A DNA stretch of 64,000 nucleotides from Annona cherimola (taxonomy: Eukaryota > Streptophyta > Magnoliopsida > Magnoliales > Annonaceae). The DNA lies in assembly GCA_030490835.1 (NCBI GenBank), contig CM059971.1, forward strand, positions 36,442,012 through 36,506,011, written 5' to 3'. The notes beneath the pieces were generated by a model that had not been told where the DNA came from, did not search any database, and was given only the letters and a program-made list of their open reading frames with translations. Shown here piece after piece: positions 48,001-58,959 of the stretch. Each line of letters begins with the position of its first letter. Within the stretch, counting starts at the first letter, position 1. Position numbers and translations under genes: made by a program.

Positions 48001-51000
48001 TAGCCTGAGAATATCTGACAATGTTGCCTGTTTACCAAGTAGGAAGTCTGTTAGACAGATGCAAACAAAACCAAGGATGAAAAAAGACGAACCAAAAAAC
48101 AGTGTTGCCAGGTACTTACAGTATTGAAGTCCACTTCTTTCAAGATACTACGGACAACAGTAAGCATTTCCTCCCGGTTGGGTTCAGGTTTAGCCTTCCT
48201 AGACTTACCTTTACCTAGAACCAAAATAAATTACATTCACCAACCAAATACAACAATAGATATCTGAAGATTCTGTTTTACCATAAAGGACCATAGAGCC
48301 AAATTTGATGGTGCAGATGAGTTGAAGAAACTGCTGTCTTAGCTCAAAAGAATCACAGAAACAAATACTAATCCATGCTGTGAATGAGAAGCTGCAAAAG
48401 GCAGTGCATACTGTGATTTGAGTTACATAATTTGCACAGATATAAGTCAGAAGCAATGCCCAAAAATGTCAAGGTTTGCCCTAAAGACTAAAAGACCCAA
48501 TGCATTCAACCAATTCAGTTTGAATGGCAACACAAGAACACCATCAAGCCTGAGTGGATTGATGCTGATTCAGGCCCCATTATCCGCCCAAGTTGAAAAT
48601 CATAATGAAACCCCACATCTAAGCCGAACTAGGGAAACAAATAGGCTCTGCTATCAAGTTCAATCTGAAAGGCACCTCTAAAATTGCAATGTGAAACAAC
48701 AAAGATGTTAAACTGGAGGAGAAATTCCACATCTAAGTTGAGTTGAGATTAACAAGCTACATAAACAAGCAAGCTTTTCTACATCATAATGAAGCTCGAG
48801 AAGAAAAGACCATCACATTTACAACCTGAAAACAACAAAGATTAAGATTTCTCTCTCCTGTTTCAAGAAAACTCCTAATCTAACACATCAACTCTCTCAC
48901 ATACAAAAAAAAAACATTTTTAGAGCTGCTTACAACTGGAAAAACAATATTTGAAGTCTTCGAATTTCCATTTTTAGATTGTGACATCAGGTTGGAGAGG
49001 TAAAAAGTTGTGATAACACAGCTGGTCAAATCATTGTCTCAGAAAATTTTCTTTTTAATTTAATTAGAACTTGACAGACATAAAATTCTAGAAGCATTCT
49101 ACCATTTCTTCCATCATATTTGAATTCTATTACTAATGTCCGTCTCGATTTCTCCATTATCTTGATCAATCCTTGAACTACTTGATTTAAAATCTTAATT
49201 GGTTCCTTATCTAATTGCTCTCTATTATTAAAATTGTATCTCATATATGAGGAATGATCTTGTTAACCCAAGCTAAGCAAATGGATCGCTTTGCCCACCT
49301 CAAAAAAACCATTTAAAATACTTTTTTTTTTCTTCATACACTTGTTTATCTATAAGTTTATTTAATATATAAACCAAATTTTACTAATTTTGGATATATA
49401 GGAAAAAAACAAAAAAAAGTACATTAAATGAGTTTTTTGAGGTGGATTAACCGAGTTATCTGCTTAGCCCAGGCTAACAAGATCATTTCTCTAATATATT
49501 CATTTTTTGTTTGACTAATTCTAAAACCATTGGGCTCTAAGCAGCTTCCACTTGTTTAATTTTAAGTTTACTCTTGTTTTACCTATTAGGACTGTATCAT
49601 TTGTAAATAACATATGCTAAGGCACTTCTTCTTGTAAATGTTTATTAAGTCCATCTACAACTTCAACTAAAAAAAGTGAGGAAATAAGGCTGAGCCTCAA
49701 TGAGAACATATTGAAATTGGAAAATCACTCATATCCCCACTTACAAATCTCATATTTATTATAGCTCCCTCATACATATCTCTAATAGCATCAGTATGGG
49801 TGTGTTTGGCAATGGGTATAAAATGTCAAAGTTAAAATTTTTCAATCTAAAACTTTTCACTCTTCATAATTACTACATTTTTTAATTATTTTTTCACATT
49901 TTCCTATACAACTACCCTACTTTTCAATCATTTCTACACAATTATTTATACAACTAACCTATCTATTTTAACTTTATCCTCTTTATTCTTCGTCATTACC
50001 CCTATCCTATTAAATCATTTAATAACTTTTACTTTCTAAAACTTTTCATCAAAAGTTTTATCTATTCCCAAACACACCCTATATCTATTAGTTTTTTTTT
50101 CTTTCATTGTTATGTGGGCCCACATGCATTTAGTTCAAATGAAAACAGTTGATTTTTTAAATTTAAATATATACAAAATATATTAAATTTGGTACCACAT
50201 GTGAAACCTGATAACCTTTACTTTCCAAAACTTTTCATCAAAAATTTTTCTATTCCCAAACACACCCTATATCTGTTAGTTTTTTTTTTCTTTCATTGTT
50301 ATGTGGGCCCACATGCATTTAGTTCAAATGAAAACCGTTGATTTTTAAAATTTAAATATATACAAAATACGTTAAATTTGGCACCACATGTGAACACTCA
50401 TAAAAATTTGGCGGGGGAAACAAGCTCAAAACACCTAGGTCAAGACTTAGCTCTGCACGCACAGATGTATTGAATCATTATAACAGAATTAAACATCTTT
50501 TAATTTTAAATGCGGACATATTTTATACTAATTTGTTTTGAAGTTTCATTCAAAAATTTCTTAATCTTTCTCTAGAATTTCACCTATTATAGCAATACAA
50601 TTATGTAATATTGTCAATAGCATCACCAATTCAAAATACTAACTGCTTTCAAGGCTAGTGAAATTTTGTTTCTCCCCATAACAATGTTGCAAACACAACT
50701 CAAAAGCATCTAGTTATCACTATTCTAATTATTCATGGTCCTCTTAGCTAACAATGACAAACTGTATCAGTAAACTTTCAAGATAGTCATCTAAATTCTA
50801 AAAAGACAACCAACAACAACAACGGAAACAGGGACTTGTAATCTATCACATAAGGAGAACACAACTCTCCATCATTGATAAAAAGAAAAAAGAAATCTTT
50901 TTATTGAAATTTTGATATGGCACAATGCTTTCTATTTCCTTTGTGCATATATATGCCTCAATTACATTCATAGAAGCTGCACAATCTATCCACACAGAGC

Positions 51001-54000
51001 AACCACTACAACATATTCACATACCTACTTTATAATATTTTTCTCGAACAATTATATAAACCAGCATCAATATATCCAAAATGAGAACAAAATTCCACAT
51101 GATTTTCCTTTATTTTTATATATAATAAACTCCCTTTATGGAAGTCCATTTTCGAATTCATTGATATTAAAGGTGATTTACAGAAAGTCTGCATTTAGAC
51201 GAAATTCCTTTTTTAATTCAAATAAACACTCGCATATTACTCAGTGTGCATCAAAAGAGATATAGGAGTTACCGCGAGATTCCTTAGCAGAAATCTTTGA
51301 ACCCGACCTTGTTGCCTGTCTCTTTGTAGCCTTTCTATCTTTGGTTGAGTCATCTTTTTTCGAACCTTTCCGAACTTTTCTAACCGCCTCAGATTTTGAG
51401 GCTGAACCCCTACCAGAAACATTGTGATCTGCTGAAGCGCCCTTCTTTGAAGCAAGCTTTGAAGGACTTCTAACAGATCTTGTAGAAGTTTTTGTAGTTT
51501 TTTCCTTCCTCTTAGAAGCTGTGACATTTGATTGCTTCTTGGTGCCTTTTTTGTTTTCCACATTATCCTCAGGCTGCACATCTTCATCAGACTCACTTTG
51601 CGTATGATCACTATCTTCATCCTTAACCCCATCATCTTCATCAGAACCAGAATCTTTCTTTGAGGAAGCCTTTGATGGGCTTTTTCCAGAATTTGAAGGA
51701 GAACTCTCTTTGACTGTTGACAGCTTTTCTTTTCCCTTAGGCCCTGAGCCTTTTTTCTCCTTCATAGCAGGACCCTTCTTGCTGCCTTCTAGTGACTCTT
51801 GTTCTTCTTCCTCAGTTTCAGATTCATCCCTCAAACTTTCACTCTTTACTTCCCCTGCATTATCCTCTTCATTGTCAGAGGGACTCTTGTTACTTTCGAG
51901 CTCATCTTGCTCTTCATCCTGAACTTCTTCACTAGACTTAGAAGCAAATTTTTGTCCCTTTCTCGTAGAAGATACATCTGGGCTCTTTTTCCGCCTCTGT
52001 GCACAGAAAAATCACAAGAAATGATTGATATGAAAAGACAGGCATCAAACAACAGATTCAGACTGCACAACAAAAGAGAGTGAGAAACAAATACTAATTA
52101 GATTGCTGCCAGAGACAAACAGGTTAAGTAATTTGCCACCATGATTCTTTTTATTTTGAAATAAATGTTTCAGCCTGCAGAACAAGTGACAAACAGAGAA
52201 AATTTCCCAGCAAGATGAGATAACAAGCACCACACAGTATTCAAAGGGGGAAGCTACTCTTTTATCCCTTTTTGAGTTAAAAATTTAGGCTATGTCTGTA
52301 CAGAGGACAAAAAAAAAAAAAAAAATGAAGAATGGGAATGGAATGGATATGATTGAATTAAAGTGGTGCCAAAAAAATAGATAGGTGATTGTATGGAAAA
52401 ATATAAGAAAATGATCAAAATATAAGGGTAAAATGGAAAAGAAGGGTCGTTGGGTGCTGACTTTTGCATCCTTATTCTCCATTTTTCATTCTCCTCTAAA
52501 CAAAGATACCCATAAGGAAAGAGAAAAGAGGTGATGCTTTCCTGGACAAGCCTAACATAGAAATGCCTATCCATCAGACAGATCTAACACAGAAGATGCA
52601 AAGAGTAAGATGGTCTTTAAAGCCGAACTTGAATATATGAACTACTTAATGCCATAAGTGCACAGGCACTGTCAAATAAATGGAAAAACAACATGAGCTT
52701 AGGAGGAAATGGATAATAAGTGAATGGAAGAAAGCCCAAAAGGAGAAAATATGAAAGATGTGTTTGATGATATCTGTTTATCATCAAAGCTCTTCAATTT
52801 AAAACTTTTCACTCTCCAAAATTATCCTTTTTTTAATTATTTTTTCGCATTTTCCCATACAACTAACTTATTTTTTAATTATTTTTACACAGCTATCAAT
52901 ACAACTTACCATCTATTTTAATTTTATTCTCTTTACTTCTCACCATTACCCCGACCATAGAACATTATTTTCTTTCATTTCAAAAACTTTTATCACTTCC
53001 CAAACACACCTGAAATGAGTTAGATAGTTCGTGTGCAATCGAAATGGTCAACAGGGTGGTACGATAGCAATGCAGAATTCAAAGCTGCTTACAAACATTG
53101 ATCAACCACGACAAACGTAAAGAAAAAGGATCTGTTTGCCCATTTATGTGTGGAGCTTAATAGTTCTTTCAAGTATGGAAACACAATTTCTTCATTTTTT
53201 AGGTTTTTGGACAAAATTTTGAAAAGTGCTTTGTTTCACTGCCAAACTGAATACATGTGTTTTAAGAGAAGCACTATTTCAGTGAGCTTTTTCTCACTAG
53301 CTTCTGCATTTTAAATTAAGAGGTTTTAAACCTTCAACATTCACATCTTCCACAAAAAGCACAAGTGAGTTTTTCTCACTACCTTCCGCATTTTAAAGCA
53401 AAAGGTTTAAACCTTCGACATCCACATCTTGAATAAAAAGCACAAGTGCAGAACCAGCACAGGACTTCATCAGAAATTGCAACAAAAACATGCATCCATA
53501 TTGGATACTTGTTTCCCGCTCACATTCATTTATGTATATTTAACAGCACATACCTACTTCATACAAAATGTATGTTATATAGAAGAAATATAATATAGCA
53601 TATAGTATATGTATAATAATTATATATTTGCATTTGTTATTATAAACATCATATATAAAAGGTAAGTCTCCTATGAAATTGATTGTACCATGCAACCTAC
53701 TAGTTTTTTCATTTTTTTGTACTTCTGTTTAGATTCAAGACATTGATTGCATTTAAAACTTGCATTAGTCTAAAAAAAAAAAAAAGATCAGCTTGATTGG
53801 AATTTTTTATAATATATAATATGTCAAAGAACATAGGGAGTGTTTGGCATGTGGGGGAAGAAAGGAGAAGGCTTTGGAAAAGAGTTTGGAAAAGGTGAGA
53901 GAGTGATGTGATACAATAGGGGTAATGATTAAGAGTAAAGGGAATAAAGTTAAAATAGATAAGATAGTTGTATACAAAATGTGAAGAAATGATCGCAAAG

Positions 54001-57000
54001 AATGATAGTTATATAGAAAAATGTGTGGAAAAGTTAAGGAAATTTTTTTTCTTTTTTTTCCCATTGCCAAACAAACATTGAGAAATTCAATACATCTATA
54101 TTGCTATAAATTATATATAAGTCTACTTTAAATGATTCTTCACATAATAAAAATATCTATGGAGAAGAATATGATGCATGGCTTGGATGTAAAGAAAAAA
54201 ATTAAAAAAATAATTAAAAAAAAAAAGAGAAAAGCTGCAGTTTGCAACTGATTCTGTAGGAGCATTGCCCAAGCATAAGTATATATAGAGAATGTTTTAC
54301 ATGGTTTGCAGGTCTCCGTATTCTGTATTTTATAAATATATCTTACTTTAACTCAAAATATATTTATAGAAGGAAAATGATCATGTCCTACATGTAACAT
54401 CATAACTAATAGTAGAATACCTTATTTCTCTAATTAAAAAATAATTTTTTGAAATGTAAACTACAAAGATTATTTATTTATAAGAGTATTTTATCACTCC
54501 AAAATTCACAAGTAAGTTTCCAATAATGTGAAGTTTGGCATGATAAAAATACACATAAAAATGAATAAAATTAGGGATACAGATTTTTTCATAAAAAAAC
54601 TATTTTTGAATTAGAAAATTTACTTATTCTACTGTAACTTATGGTGGTCTATGTACCAAAAGATCACTTCTCTTTATGCATATTAATAAACATGGGGTTC
54701 TAACATGTTGAAACCTCTCTATTTGAGGCCACTTTGATAGCCAAATCAAAATCCAACCCCATCATTTTGTTTAACATAATTTGTTTAATAACTTTTGTGT
54801 AGGCCGTACATTTTATTAAGATGTTTAATCATGTGGAAAATATGAAAAAAACACTAGGTTAGCCGTATAAGCGGTTGTGTAGAAATAATTGAAAAGTAAT
54901 GTACTTATATGAGAAGATATAAAAAAAAATTAAAAATAGGATAATTGTAGAGATTAAAAAGTTTTAGATTGAAAAATTTTAGTTGGAAAAAAAAAATATT
55001 TTGCCAAACACCCCTTACATTGTTTTGACCTTCTAAAAGGTGATGACTAATAAAATTTTTTGAATAAGATAAAAAATTTTGAATAAGATGAAAGATGGAT
55101 TCCTAGTTAAACAAATGATTCTAATGTAATGGTCTGAATAGATTTCATATTTGGTAAAATTGATTTCACTGGATCAGATGATTCAGATCCTAATAAACAT
55201 ATAATATGCATAACATATCAATTACAATGTCAAAACAAAAATATATGAAAAAATTGTATACAGTTCATATATCTTTAGGACCTCTTAGCATACCTGGTGA
55301 AATTTCAGTTGCCAAGAAATGTGTTTCAAGTAGAAGTAGAGCTTTCACCCCCAAAAAAAAAAAAAAATTTGTGAATAAGGGCATGTTTGGCCAACATTTA
55401 GACAAGTTAATTTTGCTTGTTTCGGCAGAAACACAATTTGATGGCTTCTGCAAAAAGTATTGTGAATAAGGACCTGTTTGGCCAACATTAAAAGTGATTC
55501 CATGGGTGTTTAGCCAAAAATATTTTTTTAAATTTGAAGCTATAATCACTCAAAACCGTGATTTGAATGAATTGAATGCAAAATTCATGCTTTTGTGATT
55601 GCAAAAGCCCATCATTGAATACTGTTTAGAGAAAGACAAAAATAACCACTTCTGTTGTGATGCTTCCACAACTCAACCAGCCACCGTGGATGTTTTGAAC
55701 CGCCAAGAAAATAATAGCAATAACTAAGATATATTTTCATCACTCATCACCATTCATTCATTCAGCACACAACATAATTCATGGTACCAACAACATGTGT
55801 GTTAAACAGCCTTCTGCTTTTCCCATACATCTTAAATTATCTTCCATTTTTAATGTTTCTCAAAACATTATCATTTGTGCTCCGGCCCCCACTAATGAAG
55901 TCTTCCACCCCTCTCAGCCAATGTTAGTTTTTTGGTTAACTTGCAGTCATCCTCAGTGTCATGTTTTGAAATTACTATTCAAGGCAGCAATAACATCATC
56001 CTGGAGTATTGTTATGCTTGCATCATTAATAAAATAATGAATAATGAACTCATGGATTCTGAGTAGAATAATGAATAGGTTAGTTCAGCTTCACACATGG
56101 CCACTATCCTTTTTGTTGATTGATGCATTAAAAAAGGGCATTAACTGCCAAATAATCAAATCATAAAAAATAAATCAAATATTTGATAGGCAAGCAACAC
56201 ACAAAATTGAAATTAGAAATGGACTCTGTATGCAGAAATATGGACAAGCAAAAAATAAAAAACCTTTCTAGATCTTTCTGGCTCCTCCCCTTTAGTCTTC
56301 CTTACACGCTTCTTTCTTTTCTGTTGAGAAAATAGAGCTAACATTAACTATTAACAAAACCAGATACAAATTCGCATCACCAAATTACACTTGAAACTCA
56401 AAAGTCAAACCTGCTCTTTCTCAGCCAATGAGACGTCTGTTGTTGCATGAGGAGATTCCAAAAAATCCATTAATTTTACTGAGAGCTCTTCCTAAAAGAA
56501 AGACAAAGCTTAATGAAGCTACCTGTATAAACAGAAACATAAAAGGTACGAAGAAGCAAAGCAAGGGTATAAGAAAAAGAAACAAGCAAAAAATTAAGGA
56601 AACAATTATCGGTCACCAACCTTCTTTATGGTTGTCTTATTAACATGAATATCAAGTACATCGCAAAAATCCAGCAACTTATCTTTCACACACTTGTCAA
56701 GTTTTTCTTTTACTTTAGTCCTCTGCCTCTCCTGCAGACTCAATAGCTCAACCAATAAACAAGCAGCAGCTAATGAGCCAAATATGAAATTTGTAGAAAG
56801 ATTCCAAATATATTAAGGGTGTGTTTGGTATTTGATAAAAATTTTGAAAGAAAAATTTTTGGTAGAAAAGTTTTTGAAATGGGAGAGAGTGATGTGATAT
56901 GATAGGGTAATAATGAGAATTAAAAAGAATAAATTTGAAATAGATAAGGCAGTTATATAAAAAATTGAGAAGAAATTATTGAAAAGTAGGGTAGTAGTAT

Positions 57001-57609
57001 AGAAAGATGTGAAGAAATGATTGAAAAATAGGGTAGTGATATAGGAAGATGTGAAGAAATTGCTGAAAAGTAGGGATAGTGGTATAAAAAGATGTGAAGA
57101 GAAATGATCAGATAATGAGGTAGTTATGAAGGGAAAAAAGTTTTAGATGGAAAAGACTTTTTTGTGGAATACCAAACGAACCCTAGAGCTGCATTGACAT
57201 GTCTTTAATAGAATAAATCCTGCTGATCTACATTGACAAGACAAATACGGTAATGAGGTTCAATTATATTACCTTATCCTCACCCCACACAAAACCAGAA
57301 AACTGGGATAGGTTTCGCTTGACAAAATATTTCTGCAAAACAGAGCAAATCGATTACCTTCTGGCAATGACCAAATATAGTAAAAGCAATAACAATTCTT
57401 ACAGCAAACAGCAACAGAAACAAAGAGAAAATATCAGCAGCAGTATTAGAAAATGATTTTTCATCAGACTAACTAGCATATGATCCAAATCTACATAAAA
57501 ACATTAAAGCGTAAGAGAAGGGACTTCACAGTTGATTTCTTTCCAAAGAGAATTGCATGGAGCGTCAGTAGGGTGTCATCAGTTTTTCTCTTTGATAACT
57601 TGAAAACCA
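38890..57609 (-). CDS. DEK: DEK-type chromatin-associated protein (5' end missing)
   Basis: Nine exons on the minus strand: 57530-57609, 57273-57332, 56621-56731, 56411-56491, 56264-56320, 51273-51996, 48120-48214, 47997-48027 and 38890-39048. They encode about 465 residues. The order matches plant DEK proteins: VFKLSKRKTDD..LHAILFGKK, QFSGFVWGEDK, the SAP-like module KVKEKLDKCVKDKLLDFCDV to EELSVKLMDFLESP, a basic patch KRKKRVRKTK, a long Ser/Lys/Glu-rich linker, and the C-terminal DEK_C domain. DEK proteins are nuclear and bind DNA and histones; in Arabidopsis DEK3 affects nucleosome occupancy and stress responses. The first visible exon starts inside a codon, so upstream exon(s) are not identified up to 64000. 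Introns range from 90 bp to 8,948 bp. Consensus splicing of the last two exons leaves a one-base frame conflict (see findings). Confidence 0.9.
39240..40560. repeat. Repeat family C copies with a nested family B MITE
   Basis: Family C text ('ggtggagtagattataattt', 'cccatttttagataatta', 'attatggtacag') occurs at 39240-39350, and again at 39890-40250 and 40275-40560. A family B MITE occupies about 39375-39885 (ends 'ttttatgtaaccggac' and 'acatagaagcaggacc') and probably split one copy. All lie in the 8.9-kb DEK intron. Confidence 0.55.
40575..40618. repeat. Microsatellite (GT)n then GA-rich
   Basis: About ten GT units followed by 'agagaaagagagagaaag'. Confidence 0.85.
40620..41480 (+). mobile_element. 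Copia remnant, plus strand: LTR end, primer site, gag start, minirepeats
   Basis: 40690-40895 matches, inverted, the LTR end at 43107-43400 (shared 'gtgtattg.gttt.aag', 'gtagtggattt', 'aaaaatctg'). It is followed by a decayed primer-binding site ('ctaatatcaaaggc', 40902-40915) and a gag-like start 'aaatttgagaggtatgatct' (KFERYD, about 40960). 41130-41480 holds about five diverged 65-70-bp repeats ('gttgagacttttggtatg' type). Confidence 0.55.
41905..42283. repeat. Tandem duplication, two units of 189 bp
   Basis: Units beginning 'ctagatcaggtgcacttaat' (41905) and 'ctagatcgggtgcacttaat' (42094) are almost identical through 'ccactttctccaaaaa'. The few differences point to a fairly recent duplication. 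Confidence 0.85.
42284..43106 (-). mobile_element. Copia remnant, minus strand: minirepeats and duplicated primer site
   Basis: 42290-42960 is the inverted counterpart of the minirepeats at 41130-41480. 42990-43040 mirrors the gag start at 40960 ('ccaaaactaat'). A primer-binding site reads GGTATCAGAGCC on the minus strand (43088-43100), with a second copy about 63 bp away (GGAATCAGAGCC). The hAT-like stretch 42440-42660 ('tttggctatgcag' against 'atgcagccaaac') may be a separate insertion. Confidence 0.55.
43107..44300 (-). mobile_element. Copia LTR region containing a triple 287-bp repeat
   Basis: 43107-43430 is the LTR 3' end on the minus strand (see the counterpart at 40690-40895). 43434-44297 holds three tandem units starting about 43434, 43723 and 44008, each running from 'gaaagtttcac.aaatcactc' through 'ccaagtgg.attag' and 'gttacgtaatccaagtca' to 'aataataaacttttaa'. 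The repeats lie in the LTR or next to it. Confidence 0.65.
44301..45496. other. DEK intron sequence, unassigned
   Basis: AT-rich, no open frame or repeat partner recognised. A CT-rich stretch at 44340-44400 is unremarkable. Confidence 0.4.
45497..45786. mobile_element. Degenerate Tourist-like MITE
   Basis: 'cctgtgtttgttaaaag' start, family body ('tcttattttttaattatttc', 'atttctacatgactaccta') and 'cttcctaaacacatccc' end. Confidence 0.65.
45787..46869. other. DEK intron sequence, unassigned
   Basis: No coding frame or repeat partner supported. Confidence 0.4.
46870..47235. mobile_element. Fold-back MITE (family F), second site
   Basis: Palindromic relative of 1400-1860. The left half 'ttttcttgataaacacgtttt' mirrors the right half 'aaaaacatgtttatga', with the same 'catttaagtcattttcactcc' centre and 'aaaagtattgtaaaatggc'. 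Confidence 0.6.
47997..48214 (-). CDS. DEK: DEK exons for the first half of the DEK_C domain
   Basis: 48120-48214 (gttctag|GTAAAGG ... AATACT|gtaagt) encodes GKGKSRKAKPEPNREEML then SILKEVDFNT. A 92-bp intron follows. The 31-bp micro-exon 47997-48027 (aaacag|GCAACA ... CTACTTG|gtatga) encodes ATLSDILRLL plus one base. Together they give the conserved DEK_C text EVDFNT-ATLSDIL. Confidence 0.88.
49020..49794 (-). pseudogene. RTE-type LINE reverse-transcriptase fragment, minus strand
   Basis: Minus-strand translation from 49794 gives YIDAIRDMYEGAIINMRFVS, GDMSDFPISI.SH.GSAL and EPNGFRISQTK. This is the thumb side of the reverse transcriptase of plant RTE-clade LINEs. After a MITE insertion it continues with EPIKILNQVVQ, IMEKSRR, EFYVCQVLIKLKRKFSETMI. 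Frameshifts and stops are frequent. It lies in the DEK intron 48215-51272. Confidence 0.8.
49243..49497. mobile_element. MITE family D inserted in the LINE fragment
   Basis: Inverted ends: 'gaatgatcttgttaaccca' on the left, and on the right 'cccaggctaacaagatcatttc'. Inner ends also mirror ('tttgcccacctcaaa' against 'tttgaggtggatt'). It splits the reverse-transcriptase reading frame. Similar text forms the loop of the giant inverted repeat near 11.93-12.0 kb. Confidence 0.7.
49798..50079. mobile_element. Tourist-like MITE
   Basis: A 282-bp element with intact ends GGGTGTGTTTGGCAATGG and CCCAAACACACCC, flanked by TAT on both sides. Confidence 0.8.
50028..50395. repeat. Tandem duplication covering the MITE right end
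   Basis: Two units of about 187 bp. 'cttttcatcaaaa...ttctattcccaaacacacc' is followed by 'ttatgtgggcccacatgcat' and 'tggtaccacatgtgaa' (second copy 'tggcaccacatgtgaa'). Confidence 0.8.
50396..51272. other. DEK intron sequence, unassigned
   Basis: No repeat partner or coding frame supported. A 117-codon plus-strand frame at 50912-51265 is low complexity and overlaps an exon on the other strand. Confidence 0.4.
51273..51996 (-). CDS. DEK: DEK large linker exon
   Basis: 724 bp between gtgcacag|AGGCGG and CTCGCG|gtaact. It encodes about 241 residues rich in Ser, Lys, Glu and Asp (RRKKSPDVSS..., alternating acidic blocks such as ETEEEEQE and basic Lys-Ser blocks), predicted disordered and probably heavily phosphorylated. 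It ends one base into a Gly codon completed by the next exon (ESR-G-KGKSRK). If the donor at 51272 is not used the frame stops at 51241, giving a protein without DEK_C. Confidence 0.9.
51997..56263. other. DEK intron of 4.3 kb with MITE relics
   Basis: Contains three Tourist-like relics: 52787-53010 (ends 'cttcccaaacacacc'), 53836-54080 (ends 'gggagtgtttggca' and 'tgccaaacaaaca') and 54860-55014 (ends 'gccaaacacccctta'). It also has a two-unit 83-bp tandem repeat at 53282-53447 ('gtgag.tttttctcacta...gcacaagtg'). The rest is unassigned AT-rich sequence. Confidence 0.6.
56264..57609 (-). CDS. DEK: DEK exons for N-terminal and SAP-like region (five exons)
   Basis: 57530-57609 (tttcag|TG.GTT ... 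TCAACT|gtgaag), 57273-57332 (20 codons), 56621-56731 (37), 56411-56491 (27) and 56264-56320 (19) all splice in phase 0 after the first exon's split codon. Translations join smoothly into LFGKKST|KYFVKRNLSQ, GEDK|ERQRTKVKEK, TTIKK|EELSVKL and AEKEQ|KRKKRVRK. The intron between 56732 and 57272 holds the Tourist-like MITE at 56817-57183. Confidence 0.92.
56817..57183. mobile_element. Tourist-like MITE with internal tandem expansion
   Basis: Ends GGGTGTGTTTGG and CCAAACGAACCC. At 367 bp it is longer than the usual 280-290 because a unit of about 55 bp ('gatgtgaagaaat...gaaaagtagggtagt') is repeated three times at about 56965-57115. It lies in the DEK intron 56732-57272, 86 bp from an exon. Confidence 0.75.
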
Positions 57610-57808
57610 CTGAAACGATAGACAATCAAAAAAGTTCATGAGCATACTAATCAACTGCAACAAACGACTAGAATGTAACATCAAATACGATATGGGAAGC
57701 AGTTTCTAACAAAGTCAAAATAAGAACATGGCAAACGCAGAACATGACAAAACAGGATGACATATTAGAGTTTTTTTTTTTTTACCAATATTTATTTTTA
57801 GACTTTTA

Positions 57809-58039
57809 CGCTTTGTTTGCAAAACCAGAAAAAGTGGAACAAAGGTGATGGAAAAGTTTTTAAAATAGATAGGGTAATGATGTGATACAATAAGGGTAAT
57901 GATTAAAAGTGAATAAATTTAAAATAGATAAGTTAGTTGTATAGAAAGTTGGGAAGATATAATTGTAAAGTAGGATAATTGTATGAAAAATATGTGGAAA
58001 AGTTACAAAAAGAAATTTCTTACTTACCAAACACACTTT
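57809..58039. mobile_element. Degenerate Tourist-like MITE
   Basis: 'ctttgtttgcaaaacc' start and 'accaaacacactttt' end, with the family body in reverse orientation. Confidence 0.6.
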
Positions 58040-58405
58040 TAATTTTAAATTTCATGTAGTCATCGAATGATCAACACAAATCAAATTCATTGATTGTTTA
58101 AATTAGTTTTATTACTTCCACTTAAGATATGACTAGGAGTAAGAAAAGAGATAGGAAAAGTTGAAAAAAAGAGAGAATTGCAAATAAGTAAATAAAGACA
58201 GAAGAAATGGACAACTTAGCTAAGTTGTAGCTGAGGACCATTGTTTCTTTCCCCTTTTGAATTGGTGCACAAGCTTTATGTGCCTCATTTAAGGGGTTTG
58301 AACTATTATAACAAAATTTCTCAAATGATAAGGAATAAATGTGGTAATTTTATCCACAATTTTCCACCTTTTACACGCCATTGCATGTGATTTGACATAT
58401 TCGCC

Positions 58406-58950
58406 ATCTAATTGTTGCATGGTTTCTCATTATTACGCATGGTTTCTCATTATTACCTATGTTTTCAATCGTTCTCTCTTTTTTACATAACCATCCTATC
58501 TATTTTATACTCATTCTCCTCAATCATAACAGTAGCCTTACCACCTCTTCACAATTTTTCTTCACTTTTCCATATCTTCCCCCCCCCCCCCAAAAAAAAA
58601 AAAAAAAAAAAAATCTAATTGTTGTATGTTTTCTCATTATTACCTATGTTTTCAATCATTCTCTCTCTTTTTTACATAACCACCCTATCTATTTTATACT
58701 CATTCTCTTTAATCATAACACTAGCTTTACCACATCTCTTCACAGTTTTTCTTCACTTCTGCACATGTTTCAAAAAAAAAAAAAAAAAAAATCTAATTGT
58801 TGTATATTTTCTCATTATTACCTATGATTTCAATCACTCTCTCTTTTTCTACATAACCATCCTATCTATTTTATACTCATTCTCTTTAATCATAACATTA
58901 GCCTTACAATATCTCTTCACAGTTTTTCTTCACTTTTCCATATCTTTCGG
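58406..58950. repeat. Triple tandem repeat of a Tourist-like body with A-runs
   Basis: Three units starting at 58406, 58613 and 58791 ('atctaattgttg') each contain 'tctcattattacctatg', 'tacataacca.cctatctatt' and 'cttcactttt.c'. The first two end in A-runs (the first preceded by a C-run at 58580-58591). Open frames across them are artefacts of the repeat. Confidence 0.8.
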
Positions 58951-58959
58951 GAAAAAAGA

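Noticed and set aside
51237..51641. 134-codon minus-strand frame in the DEK linker exon
   Set aside because: Alternate frame of a low-complexity exon. The frame that joins to flanking DEK exons is the real one.
57610..58400. Search for an additional DEK exon immediately upstream
   Set aside because: Only MITE and AT-rich sequence were found, with no frame that continues upstream of VFKLSKRK.
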